DNA of 64,000 nt from Marinomonas algarum (GTDB lineage Bacteria > Pseudomonadota > Gammaproteobacteria > Pseudomonadales > Marinomonadaceae): positions 21,071-85,070 of the forward strand of contig NZ_JAJATW010000016.1 in NCBI RefSeq assembly GCF_020532605.1, in the 5' to 3' direction. Shown here piece after piece: positions 1 to 9,427 of this stretch (its first letter is position 1; each line of letters begins with the position of its first letter). The notes under the pieces were generated by a model. It was given only the letters and a program-made list of their open reading frames with translations, had not been told where the DNA came from and made no database searches. A program made the position numbers and the translations under genes.

Positions 1-72
1 AACGCGAGCAGCGGGAACAGTGATGGTAAGAACGCGCTCGATTGGAGACGTTGTCTCTACAGAAACTTGCAT
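1..72 (-). CDS. tig: Trigger factor, N-terminal fragment
   Basis: Only the first 24 codons lie in the window; the gene continues past its left edge. The predicted start, MQVSVETTSPIERVLTI, closely matches the N-terminus of trigger factor, the ribosome-bound chaperone and prolyl isomerase that meets nascent chains at the exit tunnel. The stretch falls within the N-terminal ribosome-binding domain. A good ribosome binding site (GAGAGGAAG) sits about 5 nt upstream of the ATG at 72. tig usually heads a tig-clpP-clpX-lon cluster, which would lie outside the window. Identity rests on the short N-terminal match. Confidence 0.85.
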   Translation of the reverse strand, partial: MQVSVETTSPIERVLTITVPAARV

Positions 73-188
73 AAAACTTCCTCTCGGGAACTTGCTTTAA
101 TTTGCTGGACCTATCGTTGTTAACGACAAACTAGAGCGACGGTGACCAACAAAACCTAAATAAAATTAAATAAAGTAACGGACTGAAA

Positions 189-265
189 TGGTGCTCCGTA
201 CTGGATTCGAACCAGTGACCTACCGCTTAGAAGGCGGTTGCTCTATCCAACTGAGCTAACGGAAC
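189..265 (-). tRNA. tRNA-Arg (anticodon UCU)
   Basis: Read on the minus strand, the sequence folds as a full cloverleaf: a 7-bp acceptor stem (GTTCCGT/ACGGAGC, with one G-U pair), D arm GCTC/GAGC, anticodon stem ACCGC/GCGGT with loop CTTCTAA (anticodon TCT, reading AGA), T arm ACTGG/CCAGT with loop TTCGAAT, and an encoded 3' CCA. It lies about 115 nt upstream of tig on the same strand. A tRNA-Arg upstream of tig is a familiar arrangement in gammaproteobacteria. Confidence 0.97.
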
Positions 266-332
266 TAATCTCATTACATTTCATGTGGGAGGCTATTATA
301 GAGACGGAATAACAATCGTCAACCAATAGACA

Positions 333-358
333 TAAAAAAGCCCAGTAAAACTGGGCTA
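333..358 (-). terminator. Orphan rho-independent terminator
   Basis: The stem GCCCAG/CTGGGC with a 5-nt loop is followed, on the minus strand, by six T residues. The plus-strand side has no T run, so it acts for minus-strand transcription, where no protein gene is available upstream. Confidence 0.7.
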
Positions 359-435
359 AAATGACTATTTGTAACTAAGGAACCGAGAATAGTTAATATT
401 CACTATGCCGCAGCACAAATATCACAAAAGGAACA
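333..435 (-). ncRNA. Candidate small RNA with its own terminator
   Basis: On the minus strand a possible promoter (TTGTGT, 17-nt spacer, TATAAT) would start a transcript near 435, ending about 100 nt later at a strong hairpin plus T6 terminator. No minus-strand gene lies upstream that would need this terminator, because the next gene (623) runs on the other strand. No credible small ORF was seen in the interval. The transcript matches no RNA family that I recognise. It would sit just before tRNA-Arg. This is inference from promoter and terminator alone. Confidence 0.35.
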
Positions 436-441
436 AGACGA

Positions 442-470
442 ATTATATAGCCAACCCTATATAGACACAA
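442..470 (-). promoter_or_regulatory. Possible sigma-70 promoter of the candidate small RNA
   Basis: On the minus strand, TTGTGT (465-470) and TATAAT (442-447) are separated by 17 nt. The -10 is a perfect consensus and the -35 is weak. Start of transcription would fall near 435. Confidence 0.3.
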
Positions 471-622
471 CCTAAATGCGCCAAAATGACACAACTATCT
501 TTAATATGCACTATTCTTGTGCAATGTGCATGACAATCATAATTTTAATCTCTCTAAAGAGGCTTTATCTTCTCTTACTCGCTATGATAGCGTGAACCTA
601 TTCCATACTTATCGGTAAAACA

Positions 623-1447
623 ATGTCTCAAAGAACAATTGCCTACTTTCTTACGATAAAACGTTACACCCTTTTAACCGCATCACGATTTCAAAACAGT
701 AGCTTGTCACAAAAAGCCGCGCAGCTAACCCTATCCAGCCTGCTGGCTGCGGTGCCTATTATTACCATTATTGTCGGTATATTAAGCTTCACTCCAGCAT
801 TAGAAGCGATGCAGAGTCAGCTTTTTCAATTGATTGAACAACACCTTGCACCTGGCTCAAGTGACATTATTATGCCTTATTTGATTACCTTCTCATCGCA
901 AACAAAAAATCTACCGGTTGCCGGCTTGGTAGCACTTTTTGTCACAGCACTTCTGTTACTAAACAGTTTTGAAAGCAGCGTGCAGTCTATATGGGGCATT
1001 AAGCAACTTAGGAAAATTCGTGAGCGACTTTTAACCTATTGGGCCATATTAACGTTGGGCCCCATTCTTTTTGCCGCCACGTTAAGCTTATATGGCACGC
1101 TTATCTCTTTACAAATTTACGATACACAGGTCAACACACTGTTAAACAGCCTCCTAGAACTTGGGAGCATCCTGCTGTATTTCCTTATGCTGTTAACATT
1201 AAACTTCTTAACGCCTAACGCAGATGTCTCTCTAAAATGGGCATCATTAGCTGCACTCGTAGGCAGCTTAGGGTTGTATATTTTGAATACCATATTCGGT
1301 TCTTTTGCTCAGTTTTTTACCAGCTACCAAGTTGTCTATGGTGCCTTTGCGGCCATCCCTATTTTTCTTGTTTGGTTACAAAGCTCCTGGTTGATTGTGC
1401 TTACCTCAATTTGCTTCTGTGCCACACTGCACAATATAAATACTTAG
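623..1447 (+). CDS. yihY: YihY/BrkB-family inner-membrane protein
   Basis: 274-residue polytopic membrane protein of the YihY family, long mislabelled ribonuclease BN. The N-terminal block with SLSQKAAQLTLSSLLAAVPI is the family's hallmark (A-x-x-L-T-x-x-x-L-L-A-x-x-P), followed by about six hydrophobic segments and a short C-terminal tail after the YGAFAAIPIFLVWLQ motif. Length is slightly below that of the E. coli protein (about 290). The molecular function of the family is not established; links to virulence or membrane transport are only suggested. The upstream Shine-Dalgarno is weak (CGGTAAA). The next gene starts about 50 nt downstream on the same strand. Confidence 0.88.
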   Translation: MSQRTIAYFLTIKRYTLLTASRFQNSSLSQKAAQLTLSSLLAAVPIITIIVGILSFTPALEAMQSQLFQLIEQHLAPGSSDIIMPYLITFSSQTKNLPVAGLVALFVTALLLLNSFESSVQSIWGIKQLRKIRERLLTYWAILTLGPILFAATLSLYGTLISLQIYDTQVNTLLNSLLELGSILLYFLMLLTLNFLTPNADVSLKWASLAALVGSLGLYILNTIFGSFAQFFTSYQVVYGAFAAIPIFLVWLQSSWLIVLTSICFCATLHNINT

Positions 1448-1500
1448 CATACGGTCAAGATTAATGTAAAATCGCAAAAATTTTATTCATAGGGCCCACC

Positions 1501-2052
1501 ATGACAGACAAGATCGACGAACTAAACAAAATTTTAGAGGAAGCAGATTGCTTAGTCGACGAAGCAAGCATTAATGAAGCACTCGACAAAATAGCCTCTC
1601 AGATCACAGCTGACCTTTCAGATAAGTTGCCTCTGGTCTTGTGTGTAATGAATGGCGGACTGATTCCAACCGCCGCTTTGATAGAGCGCCTTTCTTTCCC
1701 ACTTGAAGTCGATTACATACACGCTACTCGATATGGCATGGAGACTGAGGGAGCGGCTCTTAATTGGTTGAGCTATCCACAAACCAGTCTAAAAGATCGC
1801 CACATTTTGGTCATTGACGATATCTTTGACCAAGGCCACACTCTGCAAGCAATCATTGAGTGGTTAGAGCAACAAGGCACAAGCAGTGTGAGTACAGCTA
1901 CTGTTATCAATAAACTACACGATCGGAAAACTGACATGCAGCCCGATTACATCGGAACAGACGTTGCGGATCGCTTCCTGTTTGGTTACGGCATGGATTA
2001 CAAAGGTTACTTTAGAAACCTTAAAGGTATCTATGCAGTCAAAGGCAGCTAA
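1501..2052 (+). CDS. hpt: Hypoxanthine-guanine phosphoribosyltransferase
   Basis: 183-residue type I phosphoribosyltransferase that would salvage hypoxanthine or guanine to the nucleotide with PRPP. The PRPP-binding signature VIDDIFDQGHT lies at residues 104-114: hydrophobic strand, two Asp, then the phosphate loop. An NGG turn after the first beta strand (CVMNGGL, residues 48-54) and the late-domain RFLFGYGMDY segment also fit the hypoxanthine branch. The protein is cytoplasmic. The start ATG follows an AGGGCCC stretch. It may be co-transcribed with the yihY-like gene 53 nt upstream. A bidirectional terminator follows directly. Exact base preference cannot be read from sequence alone. Confidence 0.88.
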   Translation: MTDKIDELNKILEEADCLVDEASINEALDKIASQITADLSDKLPLVLCVMNGGLIPTAALIERLSFPLEVDYIHATRYGMETEGAALNWLSYPQTSLKDRHILVIDDIFDQGHTLQAIIEWLEQQGTSSVSTATVINKLHDRKTDMQPDYIGTDVADRFLFGYGMDYKGYFRNLKGIYAVKGS

Positions 2053-2082
2053 CTAGATGTGAATCTATCTCATCCTGACACA

Positions 2083-2112
2083 AAAAAGCCGTTACAAGAG
2101 TAACGGCTTTTT
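2083..2112. terminator. Bidirectional terminator between hpt and sthA
   Basis: GCCGTTAC/GTAACGGC stem with an AAGA loop, flanked by five A on the left and five T on the right. It serves both the plus-strand phosphoribosyltransferase and the minus-strand nqr...sthA transcript. Confidence 0.85.
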
Positions 2113-2139
2113 CATTGGACTTATTCAGTCTAGCTGAAT

Positions 2140-3534
2140 TTAAAACACCCGGTTAATCCCGTTTAATGCAGCAACACGGTAGGCTTCCGCCATGGTTGGG
2201 TAGTTAAACGTTGTGTTTAGGAAATATTTAAGTGAATTCTGCTCTCCTGGTTGTTTCATGATCGCTTGACCGATATGAACAATCTCAGAAGCTTGGTCAC
2301 CGAAACAATGAATGCCCAGTATTTCAAGTGTTTCACGGTGGAAAAGAATCTTTAACATCCCCACCGCCTCACCGGTAATTTGCGCACGCGCTGTGTGCTT
2401 GAAAAAGGCACGACCCACTTCGTAGGGCACTTTCTCAGCAGTCAACTCTGACTCGGTTTTACCAACAGAACTGATTTCAGGAATAGTGTAGATGCCTGTT
2501 GGAACCTCACTAATAAACTCACCATTTTCTAGGTCAAACATGTTAGCCGCAGCCGCTCGACCTTGGTCAAACGCGGCACTCGCAAGGCTTGGCCAACCAA
2601 TCACGTCACCCACGGCGTAGATATTTTCAACTTGCGTTTGATAAGTATCATTTACCGCAAGCTGACCGCGACTGTTTGCCTCCAAATTAATGACATCCAG
2701 CCCAAGGTTATCTGTGTTGCCTGAGCGGCCGTTACAGAATAATAAGGCATCTGCTCTTAACTTCTTACCCGATGCAGTGTGCATAATAACTTCGCGATCG
2801 GTTGTCTCGACCGAATCATAAGTCTCATTATGTCGAATCAAAACGCCGCTATCACGTAGGTGATAACTCAGACCATCCGTAATTTCATCGTCCAAGAAGC
2901 TCAACAATTTCTTCGCTGGGTTAATCAGTTCAACTCTAACACCCAGACCACAGAAAATAGACGCATACTCACAACCAATAACACCAGCCCCGTAAATAAT
3001 CAAAGAACGCGGTGTATGACTTAGGCTCAAAATACTGTCAGAGCAATAAATACGAGGGTGCGTGAAATCAATATTTGTAGGACGGTAAGGGCGTGAACCT
3101 GTCGCAATAACCACTTTTTTACCAACCAATAACTCTGGACCTTTGTCGTACGTGTTCACTTCGATGGTATTCGCATCTTTGAACTTGCCACGACCAAAAT
3201 AAATATCGATACGATTACGAGCGTAATACTCTGTACGACCCAATACCTGCTTATCAATCACTCGGTTCGCACGATCTAGCACTTTTGGGAATGAGAACCA
3301 ACGCGGCTCACCGATGTCTCGGAACATTGGATTAGTATTAAATACGATGATTTCTTTTACAGCGTGACGCAACGCTTTTGATGGGATAGTACCAAGATGT
3401 GTACAGCTACCGCCTACCTGAGAGCTTGCTTCAACAACAGCAACTCTTTTGCCAGCTTTCACAGCATTCATGGCTGCGCCTTCACCGGCAGGGCCCGTAC
3501 CTAAAACCACCACATCATAATGTCTTGTTGTCAT
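2140..3534 (-). CDS. sthA: Soluble pyridine nucleotide transhydrogenase (Si-specific)
   Basis: 464-residue cytoplasmic FAD enzyme that transfers hydride between NADPH and NAD+. It has the FAD-binding [10 protein letters not shown] near the N-terminus, then [17 protein letters not shown], in which SthA has Thr where lipoamide dehydrogenases have the second redox Cys. The central NAD domain carries [11 protein letters not shown], and a C-terminal dimerisation domain ends the protein. I chose ATG 3534, preceded by GAAGAGGAT, over an in-frame TTG at 3555 that would abut the nqrM stop. It lies 21 nt after nqrM, so it is probably the last gene of the Na+-NQR operon, where it could turn NADPH into NADH for NQR. 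Confidence 0.95.
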   Translation of the reverse strand: MTTRHYDVVVLGTGPAGEGAAMNAVKAGKRVAVVEASSQVGGSCTHLGTIPSKALRHAVKEIIVFNTNPMFRDIGEPRWFSFPKVLDRANRVIDKQVLGRTEYYARNRIDIYFGRGKFKDANTIEVNTYDKGPELLVGKKVVIATGSRPYRPTNIDFTHPRIYCSDSILSLSHTPRSLIIYGAGVIGCEYASIFCGLGVRVELINPAKKLLSFLDDEITDGLSYHLRDSGVLIRHNETYDSVETTDREVIMHTASGKKLRADALLFCNGRSGNTDNLGLDVINLEANSRGQLAVNDTYQTQVENIYAVGDVIGWPSLASAAFDQGRAAAANMFDLENGEFISEVPTGIYTIPEISSVGKTESELTAEKVPYEVGRAFFKHTARAQITGEAVGMLKILFHRETLEILGIHCFGDQASEIVHIGQAIMKQPGEQNSLKYFLNTTFNYPTMAEAYRVAALNGINRVF

Positions 3535-3555
3535 AATATCCTCTTCATCGTCCAA

Positions 3556-3789
3556 TTATTTAGTTGCGTCGTAATATGTGTCTTCTGAGACCTTTTCTGC
3601 TGTACCTTTCTTTTTCTCGTCGTCGCACTTACCTTTGTCACCACCACAAATATCACACGCAACTTCCATACCTAAAGCGCTCATACCACCGCAAGAACCT
3701 GAAATAGGCTTTCTGCCCATTAAAACGCCCACTGCCATCGCTGTTACCAACAGCAACATTAAGGCAAATGCCAAAACAACCGTTAACAT
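3556..3789 (-). CDS. nqrM: NqrM, Na+-NQR maturation protein
   Basis: 77-residue protein of the former DUF539 family. One N-terminal transmembrane helix (residues about 3-24) is followed by a cysteine-rich segment, GSCGGMSALGMEVACDICGG, with the four conserved Cys that in this family are needed to deliver iron to the NqrD/NqrE centre. A Lys/Asp/Glu-rich C-terminal tail follows. It lies between apbE and sthA at the end of the nqr operon, the usual location for this gene. The start ATG at 3789 follows an AGGAGAG Shine-Dalgarno. Confidence 0.93.
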   Translation of the reverse strand: MLTVVLAFALMLLLVTAMAVGVLMGRKPISGSCGGMSALGMEVACDICGGDKGKCDDEKKKGTAEKVSEDTYYDATK

Positions 3790-3814
3790 AAGACTCTCCT
3801 AAGATTAAAATTCA

Positions 3815-4828
3815 TCACTGTAGATAAGGCTTAAACGCGTCCGATGGCCGCTCTTCAAAGCCAAAATCTGTTTTCACAAGCAAATACGCCGCCACACCAT
3901 GTTCTTGGGCAAACTCAAACCCTTTTTTCGGTCCAAGCACCGTAATAGCGGTAGCTAACCCGTCTGCCATAGTCGCTGTCTTATCAATCACAGTAACAGA
4001 CACAAGACGGTGTGTGATAGGTCGACCAGTTACTGGATTGATCGTGTGTGAATAGCGTATGCCGTTTTTTTCAAAATAATTTCTATAATCACCGGATGTC
4101 GCCATTGCCACATCCGTCACATCAATAATTCTTTCAGCGATATCATGCCCACCGGCTGGACTCTCAACCGCAATCCGCCAAGGTACATCGTCAAGTTTCG
4201 TGCCCTTAGACACAATCTCACCACCCACTTCAACGAGATAACTGGTAATACCTTTTCGCTCTAAAACTTGAGCAACCGCATCGACACCATAGCCTTTTGC
4301 AATGGACGACAGGTCAACATAAATGCTTTTTTGTTTTGATAAAAGACGGTCGTCAAGAGTTAGGTACTGATACCCCACTCGCTCTTTTGCTTCGTCTATT
4401 TGATTCTGACTTGGCACAACATCATTGCGGTTACCTGGTCCAAACCCCCAAAGATTAACGAGGGGGCCAACCGTCACATCATATTCGCCATCACTCATTT
4501 CACTGATCAACAAAGCTTTATCAATAACGTAAGCAAGCTCCTCACTCACATTGGCTGACTCTCCAGCCGGTAGCTTGTTAAATAATGAAAGTTCTGAGTT
4601 TGGGTCATACGTAGACATCAAGGCATTGACCTTGATTAAAACGGCGTCAACGTCACTCTTTAAGTCACGAGCACTTGCCACATCTTCTGTAGTAAAAAAC
4701 TTAACCGTGTAAGTGGTGCCCATTGTTGGACCAGAAAAACTTATTAGTTCTGGCGTGAATGCGGCTAAGCGATAAACCACCGCTGCAACAACGAGTAGAA
4801 AAACAGGCAACAATACTTTTTTACGCAT
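3815..4828 (-). CDS. apbE: ApbE, FAD:protein FMN transferase
   Basis: 337-residue periplasmic enzyme that attaches FMN through a phosphoester to Thr of S-G-A-T motifs in NqrB and NqrC. Family motifs visible: FSGPTMGTTYTVKF near residue 32, DLSSIAKGYGVDAV in the middle, VEVGGEIVSKG, and SHTINPVTGRPI with the Mg2+-site region ATSGDYRNYF just before it. The N-terminus is a signal anchor (MRKKVLLPVFLLVVAAVVY) without a lipobox Cys, whereas many ApbE proteins are lipoproteins. It therefore appears to be membrane-anchored rather than lipidated. It lies 63 nt downstream of nqrF across a hairpin, and 25 nt upstream of nqrM. Confidence 0.95.
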   Translation of the reverse strand: MRKKVLLPVFLLVVAAVVYRLAAFTPELISFSGPTMGTTYTVKFFTTEDVASARDLKSDVDAVLIKVNALMSTYDPNSELSLFNKLPAGESANVSEELAYVIDKALLISEMSDGEYDVTVGPLVNLWGFGPGNRNDVVPSQNQIDEAKERVGYQYLTLDDRLLSKQKSIYVDLSSIAKGYGVDAVAQVLERKGITSYLVEVGGEIVSKGTKLDDVPWRIAVESPAGGHDIAERIIDVTDVAMATSGDYRNYFEKNGIRYSHTINPVTGRPITHRLVSVTVIDKTATMADGLATAITVLGPKKGFEFAQEHGVAAYLLVKTDFGFEERPSDAFKPYLQ

Positions 4829-4856
4829 ACAACATCTTTTTAATGATCAATAACAT

Positions 4857-4882
4857 AAAGACCCACCGTGTGGTGGGTCTTT
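4857..4882 (-). terminator. Intra-operon hairpin between nqrF and apbE
   Basis: An 11-bp stem (AAAGACCCACC/GGTGGGTCTTT, 4-nt loop) is followed on the minus strand by only a broken T tract (TCTTTATGTTATT). It probably acts as a partial terminator or 3'-end stabiliser that lowers apbE-nqrM-sthA expression relative to nqrA-F. Confidence 0.5.
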
Positions 4883-4891
4883 ATTAGGGTG

Positions 4892-6118
4892 TTAGCCGCC
4901 GAAATCATCCAGTAGGATATTTTCTTTTTCTACACCAAGGTCTTCTAGCATTTTGATAACAGACGCGTTCATCATCGGAGGTCCACACATGTAGAACTCA
5001 CAATCTTCAGGCGCTGGGTGATCTTTTAAGTAGCTATCATAAAGCACATTATGGATAAACCCAGTTTTTCCTTCCCAGTTATCCTCAGGCTGAGGATCTG
5101 ACAAGGCTAAATGCCATTCAAAGTTATCATTTTCTTCCTGAAGCTTGTCATACTCTTCAGTATAAAATGCTTCGCGCACACTACGTGCACCGTACCAGAA
5201 AGAAATCTTACGTTTTGAATGCAGACGCTTAAGCTGATCAAAAATATGCGAACGCATTGGCGCCATACCAGCACCACCACCAACGAACACCATTTCAGCG
5301 TCAGTATCTTTCGCGAAGAACTCACCGAAAGGACCGTATACTTTGATCTTATCACCTGGTTTCAGGTTAAAGACATACGAAGACATTTGCCCTGGTGGCA
5401 AATCATCTTTACCTGGAGGCGGAGAAGCAATACGAATATTAAACTTCACCAACCCTTTTTCTTCAGGGTAGTTTGCCATTGAGTATGCACGAATAACGGT
5501 TTCATCTACCTTAGAAACGAATTTCCAAAGGTTAAATTTATCCCAATCACCGCGGTACTCTTCTTCGATATCAAAGTCTTTATAATTAACCGTGTGAGCT
5601 GGCGCTTCTAGCTGAACATAACCACCAGCACGGAAATCAACGTTTTCACCTTCAGGCAATTTCAACGTCAACTCTTTGATAAAGGTTGCTACGTTCGGAT
5701 TCGACTCAACAGTACAATCCCACGCTTTAACACCAAACACTTCTTCTGGCACCTCTACATCCATGTCCTGTTTCACTGAAACCTGACAAGACAAACGGTA
5801 ACCTTCTTTTTCATCACGACGCGTAAAGTGAGATTGCTCAGTTGACAGCATAGAACCGCCGCCACTTGTCACCTTACACTTACACTGTGCACACGTACCA
5901 CCACCGCCACAGGCAGAAGATAGAAAAATGCCACTGTCCGCCAAAGTTTGAAGCAGCTTACCACCAGCAGGTGCCGTGACTTCTTTTTCACCATTGATGC
6001 GAATTGTAACGTCCCCAGTGCTTACCAAGCGTGCACGAGCAGCAAGGATAATTGCCACTAACGCAAGCACGATAGCTGTGAACATCACCACACCTAGAAT
6101 AATTTCTAAGTTGACCAT
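4892..6118 (-). CDS. nqrF: Na+-NQR subunit F (NADH entry, FAD and 2Fe-2S)
   Basis: 408-residue subunit that oxidises NADH and passes electrons through FAD and a 2Fe-2S centre. It has one N-terminal transmembrane helix (residues 4-27), then a ferredoxin-like domain with the cluster ligands C70, C76, C79 and C111. These have the same spacing as in Vibrio NqrF. The ferredoxin reductase domain carries the FAD motif RAYSMANY, the NAD-binding [11 protein letters not shown], and the terminal [10 protein letters not shown] and DDFGG ending typical of NqrF. The gene follows nqrE after 42 nt and is the last structural subunit gene. Confidence 0.97.
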   Translation of the reverse strand: MVNLEIILGVVMFTAIVLALVAIILAARARLVSTGDVTIRINGEKEVTAPAGGKLLQTLADSGIFLSSACGGGGTCAQCKCKVTSGGGSMLSTEQSHFTRRDEKEGYRLSCQVSVKQDMDVEVPEEVFGVKAWDCTVESNPNVATFIKELTLKLPEGENVDFRAGGYVQLEAPAHTVNYKDFDIEEEYRGDWDKFNLWKFVSKVDETVIRAYSMANYPEEKGLVKFNIRIASPPPGKDDLPPGQMSSYVFNLKPGDKIKVYGPFGEFFAKDTDAEMVFVGGGAGMAPMRSHIFDQLKRLHSKRKISFWYGARSVREAFYTEEYDKLQEENDNFEWHLALSDPQPEDNWEGKTGFIHNVLYDSYLKDHPAPEDCEFYMCGPPMMNASVIKMLEDLGVEKENILLDDFGG

Positions 6119-6160
6119 GTTAGTTACACCTTATTCTTGGTTGTCTGACTGCGCAGCGTA

Positions 6161-6769
6161 TTAAAGCTGCACACCAGAGAATGACATAAAACCTAAACTC
6201 ATCAGACCAACTGTGATAAACGTGATACCTAAACCACGAAGACCAGCAGGAACATCTGAGTATTTTAGCTTTTCCCGAATACCAGCAAGCGCAGCAATCG
6301 CTAACGCCCAACCAACACCAGCGCCTACACCGTAAACAAGACTTTCACTGAAGTTGTAGTCACGTTCAACCATGAACAAAGACGCACCCATGATGGCACA
6401 GTTCACAGTGATCAGCGGCAAAAACACACCCAGAGCGTTATACAACGCGGGCATATATTTATCTAACGTCATTTCCAGTATCTGCACCACAGCAGCAATA
6501 ACACCGATGTAGCTCAATAGACCGAGGAAACTCAGATCAACGCCAGGTAGACCCGCCCATTCAAGCGCGCCATCTGCTAGCAAGTTTTTGTACAGTAGAT
6601 TGTTGAGTGGCACCGTTATAGCCAGTACCACCACAACCGCAATACCCAAACCAATGGCTGTTTCTACTTTCTTAGACAATGCCAAGAAAGTACACATACC
6701 AAGGAAGAATGCCAACGCCATGTTTTCAACAAAAACAGCCTTAACAAACAGACTTATTAAATGTTCCAT
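6161..6769 (-). CDS. nqrE: Na+-NQR subunit E
   Basis: 202-residue integral membrane subunit with six predicted helices, a pseudo-twofold partner of NqrD. It opens with [20 protein letters not shown] and keeps the family's Cys in the half-helix segments (LGMCTFLA near residue 26, [10 protein letters not shown] near 121). In this family these Cys bind an iron centre between NqrD and NqrE. It directly abuts nqrD, with no intervening nucleotides, so translation is probably coupled. Confidence 0.97.
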   Translation of the reverse strand: MEHLISLFVKAVFVENMALAFFLGMCTFLALSKKVETAIGLGIAVVVVLAITVPLNNLLYKNLLADGALEWAGLPGVDLSFLGLLSYIGVIAAVVQILEMTLDKYMPALYNALGVFLPLITVNCAIMGASLFMVERDYNFSESLVYGVGAGVGWALAIAALAGIREKLKYSDVPAGLRGLGITFITVGLMSLGFMSFSGVQL

Positions 6770-7432
6770 TTATAGCGCCTCCTGAGAACGAGAATTTGCT
6801 GCAATCTTGAATTCAGGTGCTTCAACTTGCTCTTTCTTGTAAGAACGTAACGCCCAAATAACCAAACCGATTACAAAGAAAGCACTTGGTGGCAGCAACA
6901 TCAAACCGTTTGGCTGATACCAGCCACCGTTTTGAATGGTTGCGAAAATTTCAACACCAAATAACTTACCAGCACCGAGCAATTCACGGAAAAAAGCGAC
7001 AATCAGCAACATAGCACTGTAGCCTAAGCCATTACCGATACCATCGATAAAGCTCATCACAGGACCATTTTTCATAGCAAATGCTTCAGCACGACCCATT
7101 ACGATACAGTTCGTGATGATCAAGCCAACAAACACCGAAAGCTGTTTACTGATTTCAAACGCAAACGCTTTCAATATTTGATCAACCACAATAACCAATG
7201 ACGCAATAATGATCATCTGTACAATGATACGAATGCTGTTTGGAATATGGTTACGGATAATCGCAATAAAGAAGCCTGAAAAAGCGGTGACTAATGTTAA
7301 GGCAATCGCCATAACCAAACTCACTTTTAGACTACTGGTTACGGCTAACGCAGAACAAATACCCAGAATCTGCAAAGCTATTGGGTTATTCGCAAGAATT
7401 GGCCCAAAAAGAACGTTTTTCACATTAGACAT
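6770..7432 (-). CDS. nqrD: Na+-NQR subunit D
   Basis: 220-residue membrane subunit, homologous to NqrE and RnfE. It begins [20 protein letters not shown]. The Cys pair sites LGICSALAV (near residue 26) and [12 protein letters not shown] (near 110) correspond to the iron ligands shared with NqrE. The start codon overlaps the nqrC stop by one nucleotide (TAATG), a sign of coupled translation. Confidence 0.97.
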   Translation of the reverse strand: MSNVKNVLFGPILANNPIALQILGICSALAVTSSLKVSLVMAIALTLVTAFSGFFIAIIRNHIPNSIRIIVQMIIIASLVIVVDQILKAFAFEISKQLSVFVGLIITNCIVMGRAEAFAMKNGPVMSFIDGIGNGLGYSAMLLIVAFFRELLGAGKLFGVEIFATIQNGGWYQPNGLMLLPPSAFFVIGLVIWALRSYKKEQVEAPEFKIAANSRSQEAL

Positions 7433-8235
7433 TATTGAGCTCCTTCACTACGAAGTTGTGCTAAGAAAGGCGAAAAGCCTTCTTTGCCTAACCAGTATTG
7501 AACCAGGTTGGTTACACCACGACTGGTAAGCGTTGCGCCTGACAAACCATCCACTTTATGAATAGCTTCTGGATCAGAGCTGTCTACACCACCTTTAGCA
7601 AGGCGAAGTACCGCCTGACCATTGTCGTTATAGACCTCTTTACCATTCCACAGCGCTTTCCAATTTGGATTGTCTACTTCACCACCTAGTCCAGGGGTTT
7701 CACCTTGAGCATAGAAGCCAAAACCAATTACAGTGTTGTAGTCATTTTTCAATGCCATAAAGCCGTACATGGTTGACCAAAGGCCATAGCCGTGAACAGG
7801 AAGAATGATACGATCAATCTCACCTTCTGGCGATTTAACCAAATAGACAGAAGAATAATTCACACGACGCTTAATGCTCGCAGGATCATTCTCACCGCTT
7901 AACGCAACAGATAACTGAGGATCTTTAGAGGCCGCTGTTTGATCATAAGTTGCTGGGTTAATACCCGCCTCTTCGATCTCTGCATCCGATGCAAAAGCAC
8001 CGGTTTGCAGATTAACAATACGCGTCTCAACCGTGTCGAATATTTCGTCTACAGATTTACCAGGCTCTAACATGCCTGCTGCTGACAAGATATTACGCTT
8101 ACGGTCCAAATCCTTGTTCGTGTTTTGAATAGGCTTAAGACCAACGGCTGCGGCCGCAACAAAAATAGAACACACTAAGCACAACGCAAAGGCAACTATG
8201 ATGGTCTTTTTAATACTATCGTTACTGCTAGACAT
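7432..8235 (-). CDS. nqrC: Na+-NQR subunit C (covalent FMN)
   Basis: 267-residue subunit with one N-terminal membrane helix (residues about 10-31) and a periplasmic FMN-binding domain. The flavinylation site SGAT is at residues 232-235, in the context [14 protein letters not shown]; Thr235 would carry FMN attached by the adjacent ApbE. I chose ATG 8235 because GGAGGG lies 9 nt upstream, while the longer in-frame TTG at 8244 directly touches that Shine-Dalgarno. The gene overlaps the end of nqrB by 8 nt. Confidence 0.96.
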   Translation of the reverse strand: MSSSNDSIKKTIIVAFALCLVCSIFVAAAAVGLKPIQNTNKDLDRKRNILSAAGMLEPGKSVDEIFDTVETRIVNLQTGAFASDAEIEEAGINPATYDQTAASKDPQLSVALSGENDPASIKRRVNYSSVYLVKSPEGEIDRIILPVHGYGLWSTMYGFMALKNDYNTVIGFGFYAQGETPGLGGEVDNPNWKALWNGKEVYNDNGQAVLRLAKGGVDSSDPEAIHKVDGLSGATLTSRGVTNLVQYWLGKEGFSPFLAQLRSEGAQ

Positions 8236-9424
8236 TGCGTGCAACCCTCCGCTTTATATTTGCCTGAACTACGAAGTGGTCAATAAATGGCGAGAATAAG
8301 TTAGCAAATAGGATAGCCAACATCATACCTTCTGGGTACGCTGGGTTTACTACACGAATCAGTACAACCATCAAACCAATCAACGCACCGTAGAACCACT
8401 TACCGCGGTTCGTCATAGACGCTGAAACAGGGTCTGTTGCCATGTACATCATACCAAATGCAAAGCCACCCAAAACAAGATGCCAGTACCATGGCGTTGA
8501 GAACATTGGATTAGTATCTGAACCAATTGTATTGAATAACAAAGAGGTCAATACCATACCCAACATCACACCGGCGACAATTCGCCATGCAGCAATTCGC
8601 ATGATCAGCAGTACTGAGCCACCCAACAAAATAGCCAGCGTGGATGTTTCACCCATCGAGCCTTGAATGAAGCCAAAGAAGGCGTCAGACCAAGCAACAC
8701 TTAAACCAGCCACACCATCAGCAGCCAATTGGCTCAATGCTGTTGCACCAGAATAACCGTCGACAGCTGTCCATACCGCATCACCTGACATAGACGCAGG
8801 GTAAGCGAAGAACAAGAACGCACGACCCGCTAGCGCAGGGTTAAGGAAGTTTTTACCCGTACCACCAAAGACTTCTTTCGCCAAGACCACACCAAAACTG
8901 ATGCCTAGGGCAACTTGCCATAAAGGAACCGTAGCCGGTAAAGACAAAGAGAAAAGAATGGAAGTAACAAAGAAACCTTCGTTAATTTCATGCTTACGAA
9001 CGGAAGAGAACAGAACTTCCCAGAAACCACCGACAATGAAGGTCGTCAGATAAACAGGCAAAAAGTGCATTGCGCCGTAAATCATATTATCCCAAACACT
9101 GTTGGCATCGTAATTGGTTAAACCGCCAATAATGGAATGACGCCAAGTGTCTGCCGCCGCCACACCCATGGCGTCCATAGCCGTGTTTGCTTGCAAACCA
9201 ATGTTGTACATACCAAAAAACATGGCAGGAAAGGTACACATCCACACAAGAATCATAATACGCTTCATATCAACCGCATCACGAACGTGTGAACCATTTT
9301 TAGTGACAGAACTTGGACGATAGAAAATCGTATCTACTGCCTCAAAAAGTGCGTACCACTTTTCGTATTTACCACCCGAGTGAAACTCAGGCTCCATTTT
9401 ATCAAGTACTTTTCTAAGTCCCAT
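8228..9424 (-). CDS. nqrB: Na+-NQR subunit B (covalent FMN, Na+ channel)
   Basis: 398-residue integral membrane subunit with about ten helices that carries FMN and riboflavin and forms the Na+ pathway. The flavinylation motif SGAT falls at residues 225-228 ([11 protein letters not shown]), with Thr228 as the FMN attachment site. The conserved [15 protein letters not shown] loop and GGTGKNF precede it. The length agrees with other NqrB proteins (about 400-415). It follows nqrA after only 3 nt. Confidence 0.97.
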   Translation of the reverse strand: MGLRKVLDKMEPEFHSGGKYEKWYALFEAVDTIFYRPSSVTKNGSHVRDAVDMKRIMILVWMCTFPAMFFGMYNIGLQANTAMDAMGVAAADTWRHSIIGGLTNYDANSVWDNMIYGAMHFLPVYLTTFIVGGFWEVLFSSVRKHEINEGFFVTSILFSLSLPATVPLWQVALGISFGVVLAKEVFGGTGKNFLNPALAGRAFLFFAYPASMSGDAVWTAVDGYSGATALSQLAADGVAGLSVAWSDAFFGFIQGSMGETSTLAILLGGSVLLIMRIAAWRIVAGVMLGMVLTSLLFNTIGSDTNPMFSTPWYWHLVLGGFAFGMMYMATDPVSASMTNRGKWFYGALIGLMVVLIRVVNPAYPEGMMLAILFANLFSPFIDHFVVQANIKRRVARNV

Positions 9425-9427
9425 GAA

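Noticed and set aside
510..530. NtrC-like TGCAC...TGTGCA sequence upstream of the candidate small RNA
   Set aside because: The spacing and second half-site are imperfect, and no sigma-54 -24/-12 element with the correct 10-nt separation follows; a TGGCGC match nearby lacks the matching GC.
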